A stretch of 64,000 bases of DNA from Micromonospora sonchi (GCF_014646235.1 NZ_BMNB01000005.1:186001-250000), one strand, 5' to 3'; counted from the first letter of the stretch, positions 44,273 to 53,853 are shown. Program-made: numbers and translations. The notes: a model not told the origin generated them from the sequence alone.

Positions 44273-44303
44273 GGCGGCCGCCCGCATCACGCGGGTGGCC
44301 GCC
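44273..44303 (-). terminator. 13-bp hairpin after the DUF3107 gene
   Basis: Arms 44273-44285 and 44291-44303 with one G-T pair, loop ATCAC, 19 bp beyond the DUF3107 stop on the minus strand. Confidence 0.65.
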
Positions 44304-44322
44304 GGCCGTAACGACTGATTCG

Positions 44323-44550
44323 TCAGCGGACGGTGAAGCCGACCGCCCGGGGAGACGCCTCCGCGATCTCGACGTAGGCGACCTTGCCGACCGGCACGAT
44401 GATCCGCCGGCCCTTCTCGTCGGTCAGGGAGAGCGTGCCCTCGCCCCTGGCGACGGCGTCGGTCACGATCCGCTCGATCTCGGCCGGCGACTGCGCGCTC
44501 TCCAGGACCAGTTCGCGCGGTGCGTACTGCACGCCGATCTTGACCTCCAC
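44323..44550 (-). CDS. DUF3107 family protein
   Basis: 75 residues from GTG 44550, with GGGAGG four bases upstream. VEVKIGVQYAPRELVLES, the middle stretch AEIERIVTDAVARGEGTLSLTDEKG and VPVGKVAYVEI match the small conserved actinobacterial family DUF3107. It is probably a soluble alpha/beta domain and its role is unknown. The gene lies between the TetR gene and the DEAD helicase on the same strand, 64 bp after TetR, a neighbourhood that is kept in many actinobacteria. Confidence 0.85.
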   Translation of the reverse strand: MEVKIGVQYAPRELVLESAQSPAEIERIVTDAVARGEGTLSLTDEKGRRIIVPVGKVAYVEIAEASPRAVGFTVR

Positions 44551-44614
44551 TGTGCCTCCCTCGTCGGGCGAAAATGACCGCCGTGCGAAGGCTATCCGAT
44601 CACATGGTGTTGGT

Positions 44615-45253
44615 TCAGGCTGACTCACCTTGCAACGGGAAGCTGGCGATGCCGCGCCAGGAGAGCGCGGCCACCAGTGCCTCCGCTTCGGCCTTGGGCA
44701 CCTGACGCCCGCCGGCCAGCCAGAACTGTGCGGCGGTCTCGGCCGCGCCCACCAGGCCGGAGGCGAGCAACTCGGCGTTTTCCCGGCTGATTCCGGTGTC
44801 GGAGATGATCGTGTCGGTGATGGCCGCGATGCAGCCCTGCCCGACCCGCTCCACGCGCTGCCGTACGGCCGGGTCGTTGCGCAGGTCCGACTCGAAGACC
44901 AGGCGGAAGGCTTCACTCTCGTGATCGACGAAGTCGAAGTACGCCCGCACCGAGGCGCTGACCCGTTCCTTGTTGTCGGTGGTGCTCGCCATGGCGTCGT
45001 GCACCTTTGCGACGATCGCGTCACAGTGCGTGTCGAGCAGTGCGAGGTAGAGCTCCATCTTGCCGGGGAAGTGCTGGTACAGCACGGGTTTTGAGACCCC
45101 GGCGCGCTCGGCGATGTCGTCCATTGCCGCAGCGTGATAGCCCTGCGCGACGAACACCTCCTGAGCTGCGGCGAGCAGCTGCTTGCGGCGCGCCGACCGG
45201 GGAAGGCGGGTGGGCCGGCCGGCGGTCTGGGCGCCGTTCCCAACAGTGGTCAT
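44615..45253 (-). CDS. TetR-family transcription regulator
   Basis: 212 residues from ATG 45253 (GGAGG six bases upstream). The N-terminal DNA-binding domain has RKQLLAAAQEVFVAQGYHAA and MDDIAERAGVSKPVLYQHFPGKMELYLAL (about 23-70). The C-terminal ligand domain is all-helical. The KPVLYQHF recognition helix is typical of fatty-acid and general stress TetR proteins. It is divergent from the large disordered-protein gene, with 146 bp between, which is a natural place for its operator. Confidence 0.9.
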   Translation of the reverse strand: MTTVGNGAQTAGRPTRLPRSARRKQLLAAAQEVFVAQGYHAAAMDDIAERAGVSKPVLYQHFPGKMELYLALLDTHCDAIVAKVHDAMASTTDNKERVSASVRAYFDFVDHESEAFRLVFESDLRNDPAVRQRVERVGQGCIAAITDTIISDTGISRENAELLASGLVGAAETAAQFWLAGGRQVPKAEAEALVAALSWRGIASFPLQGESA

Positions 45254-45399
45254 GGGAACCTCCGAGGTTGTCGTACGGGCCGGCATTTCACCCGAACCGG
45301 TCGGGGCCCGGAAACCCCGCACGGAATTGGCCCGCCGCTGTAACTTATCGCCACTGTCGCCACACGGTAGCCTCAGCGGGGGCGACCAAGGAGCGCGCG

Positions 45400-48303
45400 G
45401 TGAGTGAAACAGGGCAACCCGGTGCCGCCACCCCGGGAGAGCACGGCGACGGGACGGGTCAGCGGGATGACCTGGCCCGTTCCGGCAGCGGGTGGACACC
45501 GTCGGCCCCTGACTGGACGTGGGGTGGCGACGACGCCGCCGCGACCTGGCGCCACCCCGGGGCACCCTCCGGATGGGCCACCGCCGCGCCGCGCCGCGCC
45601 GACCTGCCCGCCCCGTTCGGTGAGCCGACCGGGCCCGAGCAGCCTGTCCGGGTCAACGGGCACCACGTCAACGGCGTGCACCACCCGGAGGAGCCTTCCG
45701 TCGGCCAGCACGCCCCGGTGAGCGCCCCGCCCGGGCCGCGCGAATCCGGCCACGGTCCGGGCCACGATCCGGGCCACGATCCGGGCCGGGATCCGGGCCA
45801 CGATCCGGGCCGGGACCGGCTGGTGGTACCCGCCCCGCGTCCCGGGCCGCCCGCCGAACAGCCCGCAGCCGGGAGCACGGGCCTGCCGACCTCCGCGCCA
45901 CCGGCCGTGCAGGTGCCGCCCGTCGGCACCGCCGCCTCCGGCTTCGAGATGCCACCCGGCCTGCACGCCCCCACCGCCGCCTCCGGCTTCGAGATGCCAC
46001 CCGGCCTGCACGCCCCCACCGCCGAGCGTTCGGGCGGCGGGCCGGTGGGCGGTCAGCCACCCGAGTGGGAGGACACGTTTCCGCCGGAGCCGAGGCCCGA
46101 GGCCCGGCCCGCGTTTCCCGGCAGCGGCCGTACCGCCGACCGGCCGCCGGTGCCCGGCCCCGATGCCGGCGGGCAGCCTCCGGCCGAGCCGCCGCCGGCT
46201 GAGCCCGAGCGCGCGAGCTGGGCCCGGTCCGGCACGGCCAGTGACTGGGCCCCCTCCTGGGCGCGCGGCGACGCGTCGTCCTGGGCCCGTGACGACGGCG
46301 AACCGACCGACCGGCGGTCGCGCGAGACACCGGCCCAGGGCTGGGCCAGCGAGCCCAATCGGCCGTACGAGCCGGTGCGCGCCGAACCGACGCGCCCCTA
46401 CGAGGCGGTACCCGTCGAGCCGTCCCGCCCGTACGAGCCGTCCCGATCGGAGGCCCGGCCCGGCCCGGAGCAGGAGCCCGCGGCCGAGCCCGAGCCGGTC
46501 GAGCGGCCGGCGTGGGCGACTGAGTCGGCCGAGCGGCCGGCGTGGGCGACCGAGCCGCACCGCGCTCCGCCGAGCCCGGAACGCCCGTCGTGGGCCGCCC
46601 GGTCGACCGGTGGACCGGCCGGAGAGCACCCCTCCTGGGGGACGCCCCCGGTCAGTGGCGCCCCCGCCGACGAGACGTTGCCGTGGGGCACCCGAACCGA
46701 CGAGTCTCCGTCATGGGCAGGCCGAGCCGCCGCCCAGTCGCCCGGCGAGGAACGCCTGCCGTGGGCTCTCGGCCCGGCCAGCGCCCCGCCGGTCAGCGCC
46801 CCGCCGGTCAGCGCCCCGCCGGTCAGCGTGCCGCCGGCCAGCGCCCCGCCGAACAGCGCCCCGCCGTTCGCCCGGGAGGCCCCGCCCGAACCGGGGTCGG
46901 CGTTGCCGGTGGCCGAGGCCGGGCCGGCGTCCGACCTGCCGGCCTACCGGCCGTTCCGGCTTCGTTCGGTGCCCAGTGAGCCGGCCGCGCCCCAGCCCGC
47001 TCCGGAGCCGGCCGTGCCCGGCCCCACCTCGGTGCCGACCGATACGGCGGATGGTGCGTCCGCCGGCGGGCCCGGCCGCCGTGAGCGCACCCCCACCGCG
47101 CCCGTTCCGACGAGCGCAGCCCCCTACGCGGCACGCCGATCCGCGCCTGATCCGGTGCTGCCCGGTGAGCAGCCGCCGGACAGCACCTCGGCGGTGTTGC
47201 CGCAGCGCGTCCCCGCCGAACCGGACGTGCCCGTCGTGCCGGAGCCGCCAGCCGTGGACCCAGCCGCCGAAACTCCGGAACTCGCCCGGATCGCCACCCA
47301 TCTGCGTCGGGAGGACGAGTCGGCACCGTTGCGCGATCGGCCCGAGGGCTTCGACGTCAATGCGATCCTCAGCGCCGTACGCGGTGTCGATGGGGTGCGC
47401 GACGCGTCCCTGCGCCGTACCCCGGCCGGTGCCCACAGCCTGCGTCTCGACCTCGCCGACGGCGCCGATTCCGCCGAGGTGAGTCGGCAGGTCGCCCGCC
47501 TGCTCCAGGAACGCATGGGGCTGGCCGCCGCGCCGCATGCCATGCCGGGAACGCCGGTCGCGCCGGTGCGCCGACGGTCCGCCGAGAACCGGGGCGGCGA
47601 CGCCGGCGAGCCCCGACCCACCGGCGAGCCCCGCCGTCCGGTCAACCGACCCGCGGGTACCCGGGCGGAGGCCATCGCCGCCCGGCCGGCCGATTCGCGC
47701 CAGGGACGGCAGCCCGAGCCGGCGGCGGACCCCTCGAGGCGGCGCCGGCCGGCGCCGGCCACCGGCCGGAGCCGGGCCACCACGGAGGAAGCGGTCCCGC
47801 CGGGCAGCCCCGCCACCCTCGGCGCCTCCTATTCCGGCGGGCAGCTGACCACCACGGAGTCCGCGCCGTCCCGGCCGCTGAACACCGGCGGTACGCCCGG
47901 CCCCCGAGTGGTGCTCGACCACGTCCAGGTGAGCACCTTCGGGCTGGACGCCACGGTCGAGGTCCGGCTGATCGCCGAGGAGCAGGACGCGGCCGGTTAC
48001 GCCACCGGACCCGCCGTGGACGGCTACGTGCTGCGACTCTGCGCGGTGGCCGCGGCGGCCGCGATCGACGAGCTGCTGCACGGCACCGGCGTCACCGCCG
48101 ACCGGGGCCGGTGCTTCGTGGAGCACGCCGCTGTGGTGCCGTTCGGCAACTGTGAGGTGGCCACCGTCGTGGTGCTGCTGGTCTGCGACGGATGGGTCGA
48201 GCAACTCGCCGGCTCCGCCCTCGTCGCCGGTGACCCCCGGCAGGCGGTGGTGCGGGCCACCCTGGCTGCGGTGAATCGGCGGCTCGAAGCGCTGTTGGCC
48301 TGA
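45400..48303 (+). CDS. Large disordered Pro/Ala-rich protein with conserved C-terminal domain
   Basis: 967 residues from GTG 45400 (AAGGAG upstream). Residues 1 to about 620 are low complexity with repeats: GHDPGHDPGRD, two perfect SGFEMPPGLHAPTA copies, RPAWATESAERPAWATE and APPVSAPPVSAPP. A helical piece around 625-710 includes LRDRPEGFDVNAILSAVRGVDGVRDASLRRT. The last 120 residues (from LDHVQVSTFGLDATVEVRLI to AAVNRRLEALLA) are an ordered, conserved-looking domain. No membrane span or signal peptide. It may be a scaffold or a condensate-forming protein. The function is unknown; the amount of repeat DNA points to fast evolution. Confidence 0.8.
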   Translation: MSETGQPGAATPGEHGDGTGQRDDLARSGSGWTPSAPDWTWGGDDAAATWRHPGAPSGWATAAPRRADLPAPFGEPTGPEQPVRVNGHHVNGVHHPEEPSVGQHAPVSAPPGPRESGHGPGHDPGHDPGRDPGHDPGRDRLVVPAPRPGPPAEQPAAGSTGLPTSAPPAVQVPPVGTAASGFEMPPGLHAPTAASGFEMPPGLHAPTAERSGGGPVGGQPPEWEDTFPPEPRPEARPAFPGSGRTADRPPVPGPDAGGQPPAEPPPAEPERASWARSGTASDWAPSWARGDASSWARDDGEPTDRRSRETPAQGWASEPNRPYEPVRAEPTRPYEAVPVEPSRPYEPSRSEARPGPEQEPAAEPEPVERPAWATESAERPAWATEPHRAPPSPERPSWAARSTGGPAGEHPSWGTPPVSGAPADETLPWGTRTDESPSWAGRAAAQSPGEERLPWALGPASAPPVSAPPVSAPPVSVPPASAPPNSAPPFAREAPPEPGSALPVAEAGPASDLPAYRPFRLRSVPSEPAAPQPAPEPAVPGPTSVPTDTADGASAGGPGRRERTPTAPVPTSAAPYAARRSAPDPVLPGEQPPDSTSAVLPQRVPAEPDVPVVPEPPAVDPAAETPELARIATHLRREDESAPLRDRPEGFDVNAILSAVRGVDGVRDASLRRTPAGAHSLRLDLADGADSAEVSRQVARLLQERMGLAAAPHAMPGTPVAPVRRRSAENRGGDAGEPRPTGEPRRPVNRPAGTRAEAIAARPADSRQGRQPEPAADPSRRRRPAPATGRSRATTEEAVPPGSPATLGASYSGGQLTTTESAPSRPLNTGGTPGPRVVLDHVQVSTFGLDATVEVRLIAEEQDAAGYATGPAVDGYVLRLCAVAAAAAIDELLHGTGVTADRGRCFVEHAAVVPFGNCEVATVVVLLVCDGWVEQLAGSALVAGDPRQAVVRATLAAVNRRLEALLA
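45934..46023 (+). repeat. Perfect 45-bp tandem duplication inside the disordered-protein gene
   Basis: Units 45934-45978 and 45979-46023 are identical and in frame, giving ASGFEMPPGLHAPTA twice. Neighbouring 12-bp GATCCGGGCCAC-like units (about 45758-45820) and 15-bp AGCGCCCCGCCGGTC units (about 46790-46860) show the same kind of growth. Confidence 0.95.
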
Positions 48304-48326
48304 GCCGGCCCGGGCAGACTGAAACG

Positions 48327-49271
48327 GTGAAGCCCGCTACCCTCTGGCCGGATCAGCTGCTACCTGCCCACTCGGTTCCGCCGCCGTGGCCCGGCCGAAA
48401 GGTACGCCTCGACGGCCTGGTCACCTACGTGCGGGAGACGCCGGCCACCGGGCCCGACGCGGAACCAGCGCTCTACGTTCACGGGCTGGGTGGTTCGTCG
48501 CAGAACTGGACCGACCTGGCCGGTCTGCTCGCCGACCGGCTGGACGGCCAGGCGATCGACCTGCCGGGCTTCGGCCGCAGCGAGCCGGGCCAGCGCTACA
48601 CCGTGCCGGTCTTCGCGCAGCGGGTGATCCGCTGGATCGAGCACTCCGGCCGGGGAGCGGTGCACCTGTTCGGCAATTCGCTGGGCGGGGCGATCTCGGT
48701 GCGGGTGGCGGCCCTACGGCCGGACCTGGTCCGGACGCTGACCCTGGTCTCGCCGGCCCTGCCGTTCCTCGACTTCCGCCGGTCGTTGCAGGGTCGGATG
48801 CTGCCCCTGCTGGCGATCCCCCAGGGTGAGCGGCTGGCCGCCTGGCGGCTGGCCCAGGTGGCGCCGGAGGTGATGGCCAAGGAGGTGATGGAGGCGTGTG
48901 TGGCCGATCTCAGCCGGATCTGCGACCAGCGCCGGCGGGAGGCGTTGGAGGAGATCCAGGTGCGCTACCAGGCGGAGCACCACGCGGCGGCGTACGTCCG
49001 GACCTTCCGCGGCCTGGTCTCCAGCTTCCTCCGGTCGTACCTGCCGGGCTCGGGTTCGCTGTGGCGGATGGCCGGTGCGGTGCAGGCGCCGACGCTGGTC
49101 GTCGGGGGTCGGCAGGACCGGCTGGTCGACGTGCGGGTGGCGCCGCAGACCGCCCGGGTGATCCCGGACAGCCGGCTGTTGATGCTCGACGGCGTCGGTC
49201 ACGTGGCGCAGCTGGAGGTTCCGCGACTGGTGGCCCGGGCCGTGGTCGGGCTGCTCACCGAAACGGGGTAG
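48327..49271 (+). CDS. Alpha/beta hydrolase
   Basis: 314 residues from GTG 48327. YVHGLGGSSQNWTDL is the oxyanion loop, LFGNSLGGAISVRVAAL holds the nucleophile Ser (GNSLGG), VVGGRQDRLVDVRVA the Asp and LDGVGHVAQLEVP the His. A cap domain sits between strands 6 and 7. It is likely a lipase or esterase; the substrate is not predictable. It begins 23 bp after the disordered-protein gene and may be in the same transcript, followed by the DUF3152 gene 34 bp on. Confidence 0.9.
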   Translation: MKPATLWPDQLLPAHSVPPPWPGRKVRLDGLVTYVRETPATGPDAEPALYVHGLGGSSQNWTDLAGLLADRLDGQAIDLPGFGRSEPGQRYTVPVFAQRVIRWIEHSGRGAVHLFGNSLGGAISVRVAALRPDLVRTLTLVSPALPFLDFRRSLQGRMLPLLAIPQGERLAAWRLAQVAPEVMAKEVMEACVADLSRICDQRRREALEEIQVRYQAEHHAAAYVRTFRGLVSSFLRSYLPGSGSLWRMAGAVQAPTLVVGGRQDRLVDVRVAPQTARVIPDSRLLMLDGVGHVAQLEVPRLVARAVVGLLTETG

Positions 49272-49305
49272 CGCGGCCGCCGGATCGACCTGGCAGGATG
49301 GCCGG

Positions 49306-50232
49306 GTGTCACTCCCTCACAGCCATCGCCGGTGCCCCGGCCGGCATGTCCGCCCGAGGAATTCGGCAGCACCAGGTGCCGGTGGCGCGCGCGGCAAGCC
49401 GCCCCGGCGGCGGCCCGAGGTGGTCCTACGGACGATCGTGGTGCTGGCGGCGGTCGGTGCGGCGGTGATGCTGGTCGCCGGGGGCGGCGAATGGCTGCGC
49501 GGGGCGGCCGGCGCCGGTGAGGTGAACGCTTCCGCCCCATCGGCGTCGACGGTGGTGGCCGCGCCGCCGTCGGTGGCCCCGTCTTCCGTGTCACCCTCGG
49601 CGAGCCCGTCGCCCGAGCCTCCGATGCTGCGGCAGCCCGGGCCGGTCCCATCGGCGGGGCGGGGCAGCTTCGAGATCGACGACCGGAGGGGCCCGGTGCT
49701 GGGCACTGCCGGCCGGGTGCGGAGTTACCGGGTCGCGGCCGAGGTCGGCTCCGGTGTCGAGCCGGGCGAGTTCGCCCTGGCGGTGCAGGAGGCGCTGACC
49801 GGCCCCGGCAGTTGGGTGGACAGCGGCCGGCTGAGGTTGCGGCAGGTCCCCGAGGGGTCCGCGTACGACTTCACCGTGTATCTGGCGACGGCGCGGACGG
49901 CGGGCCGGATGTGCGCCGCCGGCGGCGTGGACATCCGGATCGGTGGGCGGCCGTACACCTCCTGCCGCGCCCCGGGCAAGGCGATCATCAATCTGGAGCG
50001 GTGGCGGTTGTCGGTGCCGCACTACGTCGAGGCGAAGGTGCCGCTGACCGTCTACCGCACCTACGTGGTCAACCACGAGGTCGGACACGAGCTGGGTCAC
50101 CGGCACGAGCGCTGCCCGGGCAAGGGCAAGCCGGCGCCGGTGATGATGCAGCAGACGCTCTTCCTGAACGGCTGCGTCGCGAATCCCTGGCCGTACCTCG
50201 ACGGCCGGCGTTACGCCGGACCGCCACTCTGA
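49306..50232 (+). CDS. DUF3152 membrane-anchored metalloprotease-like protein
   Basis: 308 residues from GTG 49306. One membrane span (about 42-62) and a Ser/Pro linker lead to a C-terminal domain (about 130-305) with VVNHEVGHELGHRHERCPG, an extended HExxHxxGH zinc motif like metzincins, and MMQQTL downstream. DUF3152 is a widespread actinobacterial family; protease activity is suspected and unproven. The lone Met-containing turn after the motif supports a metzincin-like fold. It should sit outside the membrane. Confidence 0.88.
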   Translation: MSLPHSHRRCPGRHVRPRNSAAPGAGGARGKPPRRRPEVVLRTIVVLAAVGAAVMLVAGGGEWLRGAAGAGEVNASAPSASTVVAAPPSVAPSSVSPSASPSPEPPMLRQPGPVPSAGRGSFEIDDRRGPVLGTAGRVRSYRVAAEVGSGVEPGEFALAVQEALTGPGSWVDSGRLRLRQVPEGSAYDFTVYLATARTAGRMCAAGGVDIRIGGRPYTSCRAPGKAIINLERWRLSVPHYVEAKVPLTVYRTYVVNHEVGHELGHRHERCPGKGKPAPVMMQQTLFLNGCVANPWPYLDGRRYAGPPL

Positions 50233-50415
50233 CCCGATTGGGCGTCGGTGCGCCGCCTGCCCGACCTGCCGGGGTGATCCTGCGCACCGCGCGGTCCGGG
50301 CGACCGGTTATTCCCGTTCTCGCATGCCGGGCGACGTGTGCCTGCTCATGGTCGATGGACGCCTCGGCGAGCAACAATGGCGGTTACCTGTCACATCGAT
50401 TCCGGGGAGTTCACC

Positions 50416-51597
50416 GTGTCGCTGCCCCCGCTCGTCGAACCCGCCGCCGAGCTGACCGTTGACGAGATCCGCCGCTACTCGCGCCACCTGATCATTCCCG
50501 ATGTCGGGGTGGACGGCCAGAAGCGGCTGAAGAACGCCCGGGTGCTCTGTGTCGGTGCCGGGGGCCTCGGCTCGCCGGCGTTGCTGTACCTGGCCGCCGC
50601 CGGGGTCGGCACACTCGGCATCATCGACTTCGACACCGTCGACGAGTCCAACCTTCAGCGGCAGATCATCCATGGCGTCTCCGACATCGGCCGCCCCAAG
50701 GCCGAGTCTGCCGCGGCGAGCATCCGCGAGATCAATCCGCTGGTCGACGTCGTGATCCACAACACCGTGCTGGACCGGGAGAACGTCCGCGAGATCTTCG
50801 CCCAGTACGACCTGATCCTCGACGGCACCGACAACTTCGCCACCCGTTACATGGTCAACGACGCGGCGGTGCTGCTCGGCAAGCCGTACGTCTGGGGGTC
50901 GATCTACCGCTTCGACGGCCAGGCGTCGGTGTTCTGGTCCGAGCACGGTCCCTGCTACCGCTGCCTCTACCCGGAGCCCCCGCCGCCCGGCATGGTCCCC
51001 TCCTGCGCCGAGGGTGGCGTGCTCGGCGTGCTCTGCGCCTCGATCGGGTCGATCCAGGTCAACGAGGCGATCAAGCTGCTCACCGGCATCGGCGAGCCGC
51101 TGGTCGGCCGGCTGATGGTCTACGACGCCCTGGAGATGAGCTACCGCAAGATCAAGGTACGCAAGGACCCGAACTGCGTGCTCTGCGGCGAGAACGCCAC
51201 GCTGACCGACCTGATGGAGGACTACGAGGACTTCTGCGGCGCGGTGTCGGTCGAGGCGCAGGAGGCGGTGGTCGACGCGACCATCACCGCGGCCGAGCTG
51301 AAGGAGTGGCAGGACGCCGAGAAGGACATCTTCCTCGTCGACGTGCGGGAAGCGGCCGAGTACGAGATCGTTCGCATCCCCGGGTCGACCCTGATCCCCA
51401 AGAACGAGATCCTCTCCGGTGCGGCGCTGGCCAAGCTGCCGCAGGACAAGCAGATCGTGCTGCACTGCAAGTCCGGCGTCCGCTCCGCCGAGGCGCTCGC
51501 CGCGCTGAAGGCGGCCGGCTTCCGCGACGCGGTCCACGTCCAGGGCGGCGTGCTCTCCTGGATCAAGCAGATCGACCCCTCCCTCCCCGAGTACTGA
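50416..51597 (+). CDS. moeZ: Adenylyltransferase/sulfurtransferase MoeZ
   Basis: 393 residues. N-terminal ThiF/MoeB domain (about 1-260): RYSRHLIIPDVGVDGQKRL, ATP loop GAGGLGSPALLY, DTVDESNLQRQ, two CxxC pairs (CYRC and CVLC) for zinc. C-terminal rhodanese domain (about 290-393) with the persulfide Cys in VLHCKSGVRSAEAL. It activates the C-terminus of sulfur carrier proteins for molybdopterin, thiamine-like or thioamide-type sulfur transfer. GTG 50416 was chosen since MoeZ proteins start SLPPLVEPAAEL and CGGGGAG lies upstream; ATG 50377 is an alternative. A 50-bp repeat follows the stop. Confidence 0.93.
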   Translation: MSLPPLVEPAAELTVDEIRRYSRHLIIPDVGVDGQKRLKNARVLCVGAGGLGSPALLYLAAAGVGTLGIIDFDTVDESNLQRQIIHGVSDIGRPKAESAAASIREINPLVDVVIHNTVLDRENVREIFAQYDLILDGTDNFATRYMVNDAAVLLGKPYVWGSIYRFDGQASVFWSEHGPCYRCLYPEPPPPGMVPSCAEGGVLGVLCASIGSIQVNEAIKLLTGIGEPLVGRLMVYDALEMSYRKIKVRKDPNCVLCGENATLTDLMEDYEDFCGAVSVEAQEAVVDATITAAELKEWQDAEKDIFLVDVREAAEYEIVRIPGSTLIPKNEILSGAALAKLPQDKQIVLHCKSGVRSAEALAALKAAGFRDAVHVQGGVLSWIKQIDPSLPEY

Positions 51598-51602
51598 TGC
51601 AA

Positions 51603-51652
51603 GGAAGGGCCCCTTCTTAACGCCTGCGGTAGAGAAGGGGCCCCTTCTTGAC
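51603..51652 (+). repeat. 50-bp paired-palindrome element, copy 4
   Basis: Half-units 51603-51621 and 51634-51652 with linker GCCTGCGGTAGA, starting 5 bp after the moeZ stop codon. The first half-unit is a perfect consensus copy. Confidence 0.92.
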
Positions 51653-51762
51653 GCCCAGCCTTGGCCTGCCGCCTCGACGCCCTGCGCAACCCCGCCGACG
51701 GGCCGGTCCACCTGCCCAAAGAACCGAGGCGGATCGGCGTTTCCGCCGGTAGCCTGGCCGCC

Positions 51763-52584
51763 GTGGTCGACATCGACGCCGCGATCGGGTTCGTGGTGGC
51801 GCACGGAGATGCGGTGGAGCGTGCCCGCCTCTCCTGGTTGCGCACCGGCACCCCGCCGCCGCCCGCGGTGCTCGACAGCGCGGAGGTCGGCCAGACCCTC
51901 GGCGGCGGCTGGCCGGCGACCTGGGGCGACGAGGTCGCCTCCGTGGACGCGACCTGCTTCCGCCTCACCGAGCTGGACGACCTCGGCGGCCTGGGCCGTC
52001 CGGCCGCCCGTCGGGCGTTGGACTGGCTGGCCGCCTCCCAGCAGCGCGACGGCTGCTGGGAGGAGGACGCGGCGCTTGCTGACAGCGCCCCCGAATGGGC
52101 CCGCCCGGGCAGTCCGGAGGCCCGGCTCTACCTGACCGCCAACGCCGCGTTCTGGCTCACCGTGGCCGGCCTGGATGCCCGGGCCGCCGGCCCGCTCGAC
52201 CACCGGGTCGGCGGGGCGTACGCCGGGGTGGTCCAGGCCGCCGGCCAGGCGCTCGCCGCCCAGCTGCGTCCCGACGGCAGTTGGCCGTCCTTCCTGGCCG
52301 CCGGCTGGCTGAGCGCGGCGGTGCTGCACCGGCAGCAGATGTTCTACGAGTCGGCGCGGATCAAGGCGGTCCTCGCCGAGCGGATCCCGCAGGCGGCGCC
52401 GGCCGACGCCGCGTGGCTGGCCTCGACGCTGCGCCGGGTCGGCGTCGACGAGCAGGAGTGGACGCTGGTGGCGGCCCGCCGCCGGCTGGCCGAGACGCAG
52501 CGCACCGACGGCGGTTGGAGCAGCGACGACGGCCACCAGTTCGACGTCCACGCCACCCTGGCCGTGATCCGCGCCTTCCGCTGA
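51763..52584 (+). CDS. Terpenoid cyclase/prenyltransferase-like repeat protein
   Basis: 273 residues from GTG 51763. Helical alpha-alpha toroid pattern: ALDWLAASQQRDGCWEED, LAAQLRPDGSWPSFLAAG and LAETQRTDGGWSSDDGHQFD are QW-like repeats of squalene-cyclase and protein prenyltransferase folds. It is about half the length of active cyclases and lacks the DxDD acid motif, so it may bind rather than cyclise a lipid. The start is not firmly fixed; the frame runs back to about 51661. Convergent with proA, with only 8 bp between the two stops. Confidence 0.75.
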   Translation: MVDIDAAIGFVVAHGDAVERARLSWLRTGTPPPPAVLDSAEVGQTLGGGWPATWGDEVASVDATCFRLTELDDLGGLGRPAARRALDWLAASQQRDGCWEEDAALADSAPEWARPGSPEARLYLTANAAFWLTVAGLDARAAGPLDHRVGGAYAGVVQAAGQALAAQLRPDGSWPSFLAAGWLSAAVLHRQQMFYESARIKAVLAERIPQAAPADAAWLASTLRRVGVDEQEWTLVAARRRLAETQRTDGGWSSDDGHQFDVHATLAVIRAFR

Positions 52585-52592
52585 AACCCTGA

Positions 52593-53837
52593 TCAGCCGC
52601 GCAGGTGGGCGTCGCCGGTGACGACGTACTTGGTGCTGGTCAGTTCGGGCAGACCCATCGGGCCGCGGGCGTGCAGCTTCTGGGTGGAGATGCCGATCTC
52701 GGCGCCGAAGCCGAACTCGCCGCCGTCGGTGAAGCGGGTCGAGGCGTTCACCATCACGGCCGCCGAGTCGACCCGGGCCACGAACTCCCGGGCCGCCGAC
52801 TGCGAGTCGGTGACGATCGCGTCGGTGTGGCCGCTGCCGTACCGCCGGATGTGTCCGACCGCCGCGTCGAGCGAGTCGACGACGGCGACGGCGATGTCCG
52901 CGGAGAGGTACTCGGTGGCGAAGTCCTCGTCGGTGGCGGCGACCACCGCGTCGGAGTACGCGGCCACCCGGGCGTCGCCGTGCACGGTGACCCCGGCCTC
53001 GGCGAAGGCGGCGAGCACCGGCGGCAGGAACGCGTCGGCGATTCCCGCGTGCACCAGCAGCGACTCGGCGGTGTTGCAGGTCGACAGCCGCTGCGTCTTG
53101 GCGTTGAGCGTGATCGCGGCGGCCTTGCCGACGTCGGCGGCGGCATCCACGTACACGTGGCAGTTGCCCACCCCGGTCTCGATCACCGGCACGGTCGACT
53201 CCTCGACCACGGTCCGGATCAGCGACGCGCCGCCGCGCGGGATCAGCACGTCCACCAGGCCCCGGGCCCGCATCAACTCCTTGACCGAGTCGCGGGTGGT
53301 GGCGTCGAGCAACTGCACGGCGTCCGCCGGCAGGCCGGCGCCGGCGATCGCGTCCCGCAGCACCGCCACCAGCGCCGCGTTGGAGTGCGCGGCCGATGAG
53401 GAGCCACGCAGCAGCGCCGCGTTGCCGGACTTCAGGCAGATGCCGGCGGCGTCCACGGTGACGTTCGGCCGGGCCTCGTAGATGATGCCGACCACGCCGA
53501 ACGGCACCCGGATCTGCCGCAGCTCCAGCCCGTTGGGCAGGGTCGAGCCGCGGAGCACCTCGCCCACCGGGTCGGGCAGCCCGGCCATCTCGCGCAGCGC
53601 CTCGGCGATCCCGGCGACCCGGCCCTCGTCGAGGGCGAGCCGGTCCAGGATGGCCGCGCTCAGCCCGGCCTCGCGTCCGGCCGCCAGGTCCGCGCCGTTC
53701 GCGGCCACGATCTCCGGGGTACGCGCCACCAGCGCGTCGGCCATCGCGTGCAGCGCGGCGTCCTTGGCGGTACGCGTCGCCACGGCCAGCGCCTCCGCCG
53801 CCGTACGCGCTCGGCGGGCCTGCTCGGTCACGCTCAT
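52593..53837 (-). CDS. proA: Gamma-glutamyl phosphate reductase
   Basis: 414 residues, full ProA length. It reduces glutamyl-5-phosphate with NADPH in proline synthesis. [17 protein letters not shown] holds the catalytic Cys. Other family motifs: [38 protein letters not shown] and [29 protein letters not shown]-type. Upstream is proB on the same strand; a 50-bp repeat occupies the 67-bp gap between the two genes, which is unusual because proBA is often tightly coupled. Confidence 0.95.
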   Translation of the reverse strand: MSVTEQARRARTAAEALAVATRTAKDAALHAMADALVARTPEIVAANGADLAAGREAGLSAAILDRLALDEGRVAGIAEALREMAGLPDPVGEVLRGSTLPNGLELRQIRVPFGVVGIIYEARPNVTVDAAGICLKSGNAALLRGSSSAAHSNAALVAVLRDAIAGAGLPADAVQLLDATTRDSVKELMRARGLVDVLIPRGGASLIRTVVEESTVPVIETGVGNCHVYVDAAADVGKAAAITLNAKTQRLSTCNTAESLLVHAGIADAFLPPVLAAFAEAGVTVHGDARVAAYSDAVVAATDEDFATEYLSADIAVAVVDSLDAAVGHIRRYGSGHTDAIVTDSQSAAREFVARVDSAAVMVNASTRFTDGGEFGFGAEIGISTQKLHARGPMGLPELTSTKYVVTGDAHLRG

Positions 53838-53853
53838 CCCATGCTCCTCACGG

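Noticed and set aside
45373-46629. 418-residue minus-strand frame
   Set aside because: Antisense shadow of the repeat-rich disordered protein gene.
52584-52593. Terminator between the terpenoid-cyclase-like gene and proA
   Set aside because: Only 8 bp separate the stops and no clear stem was found there.
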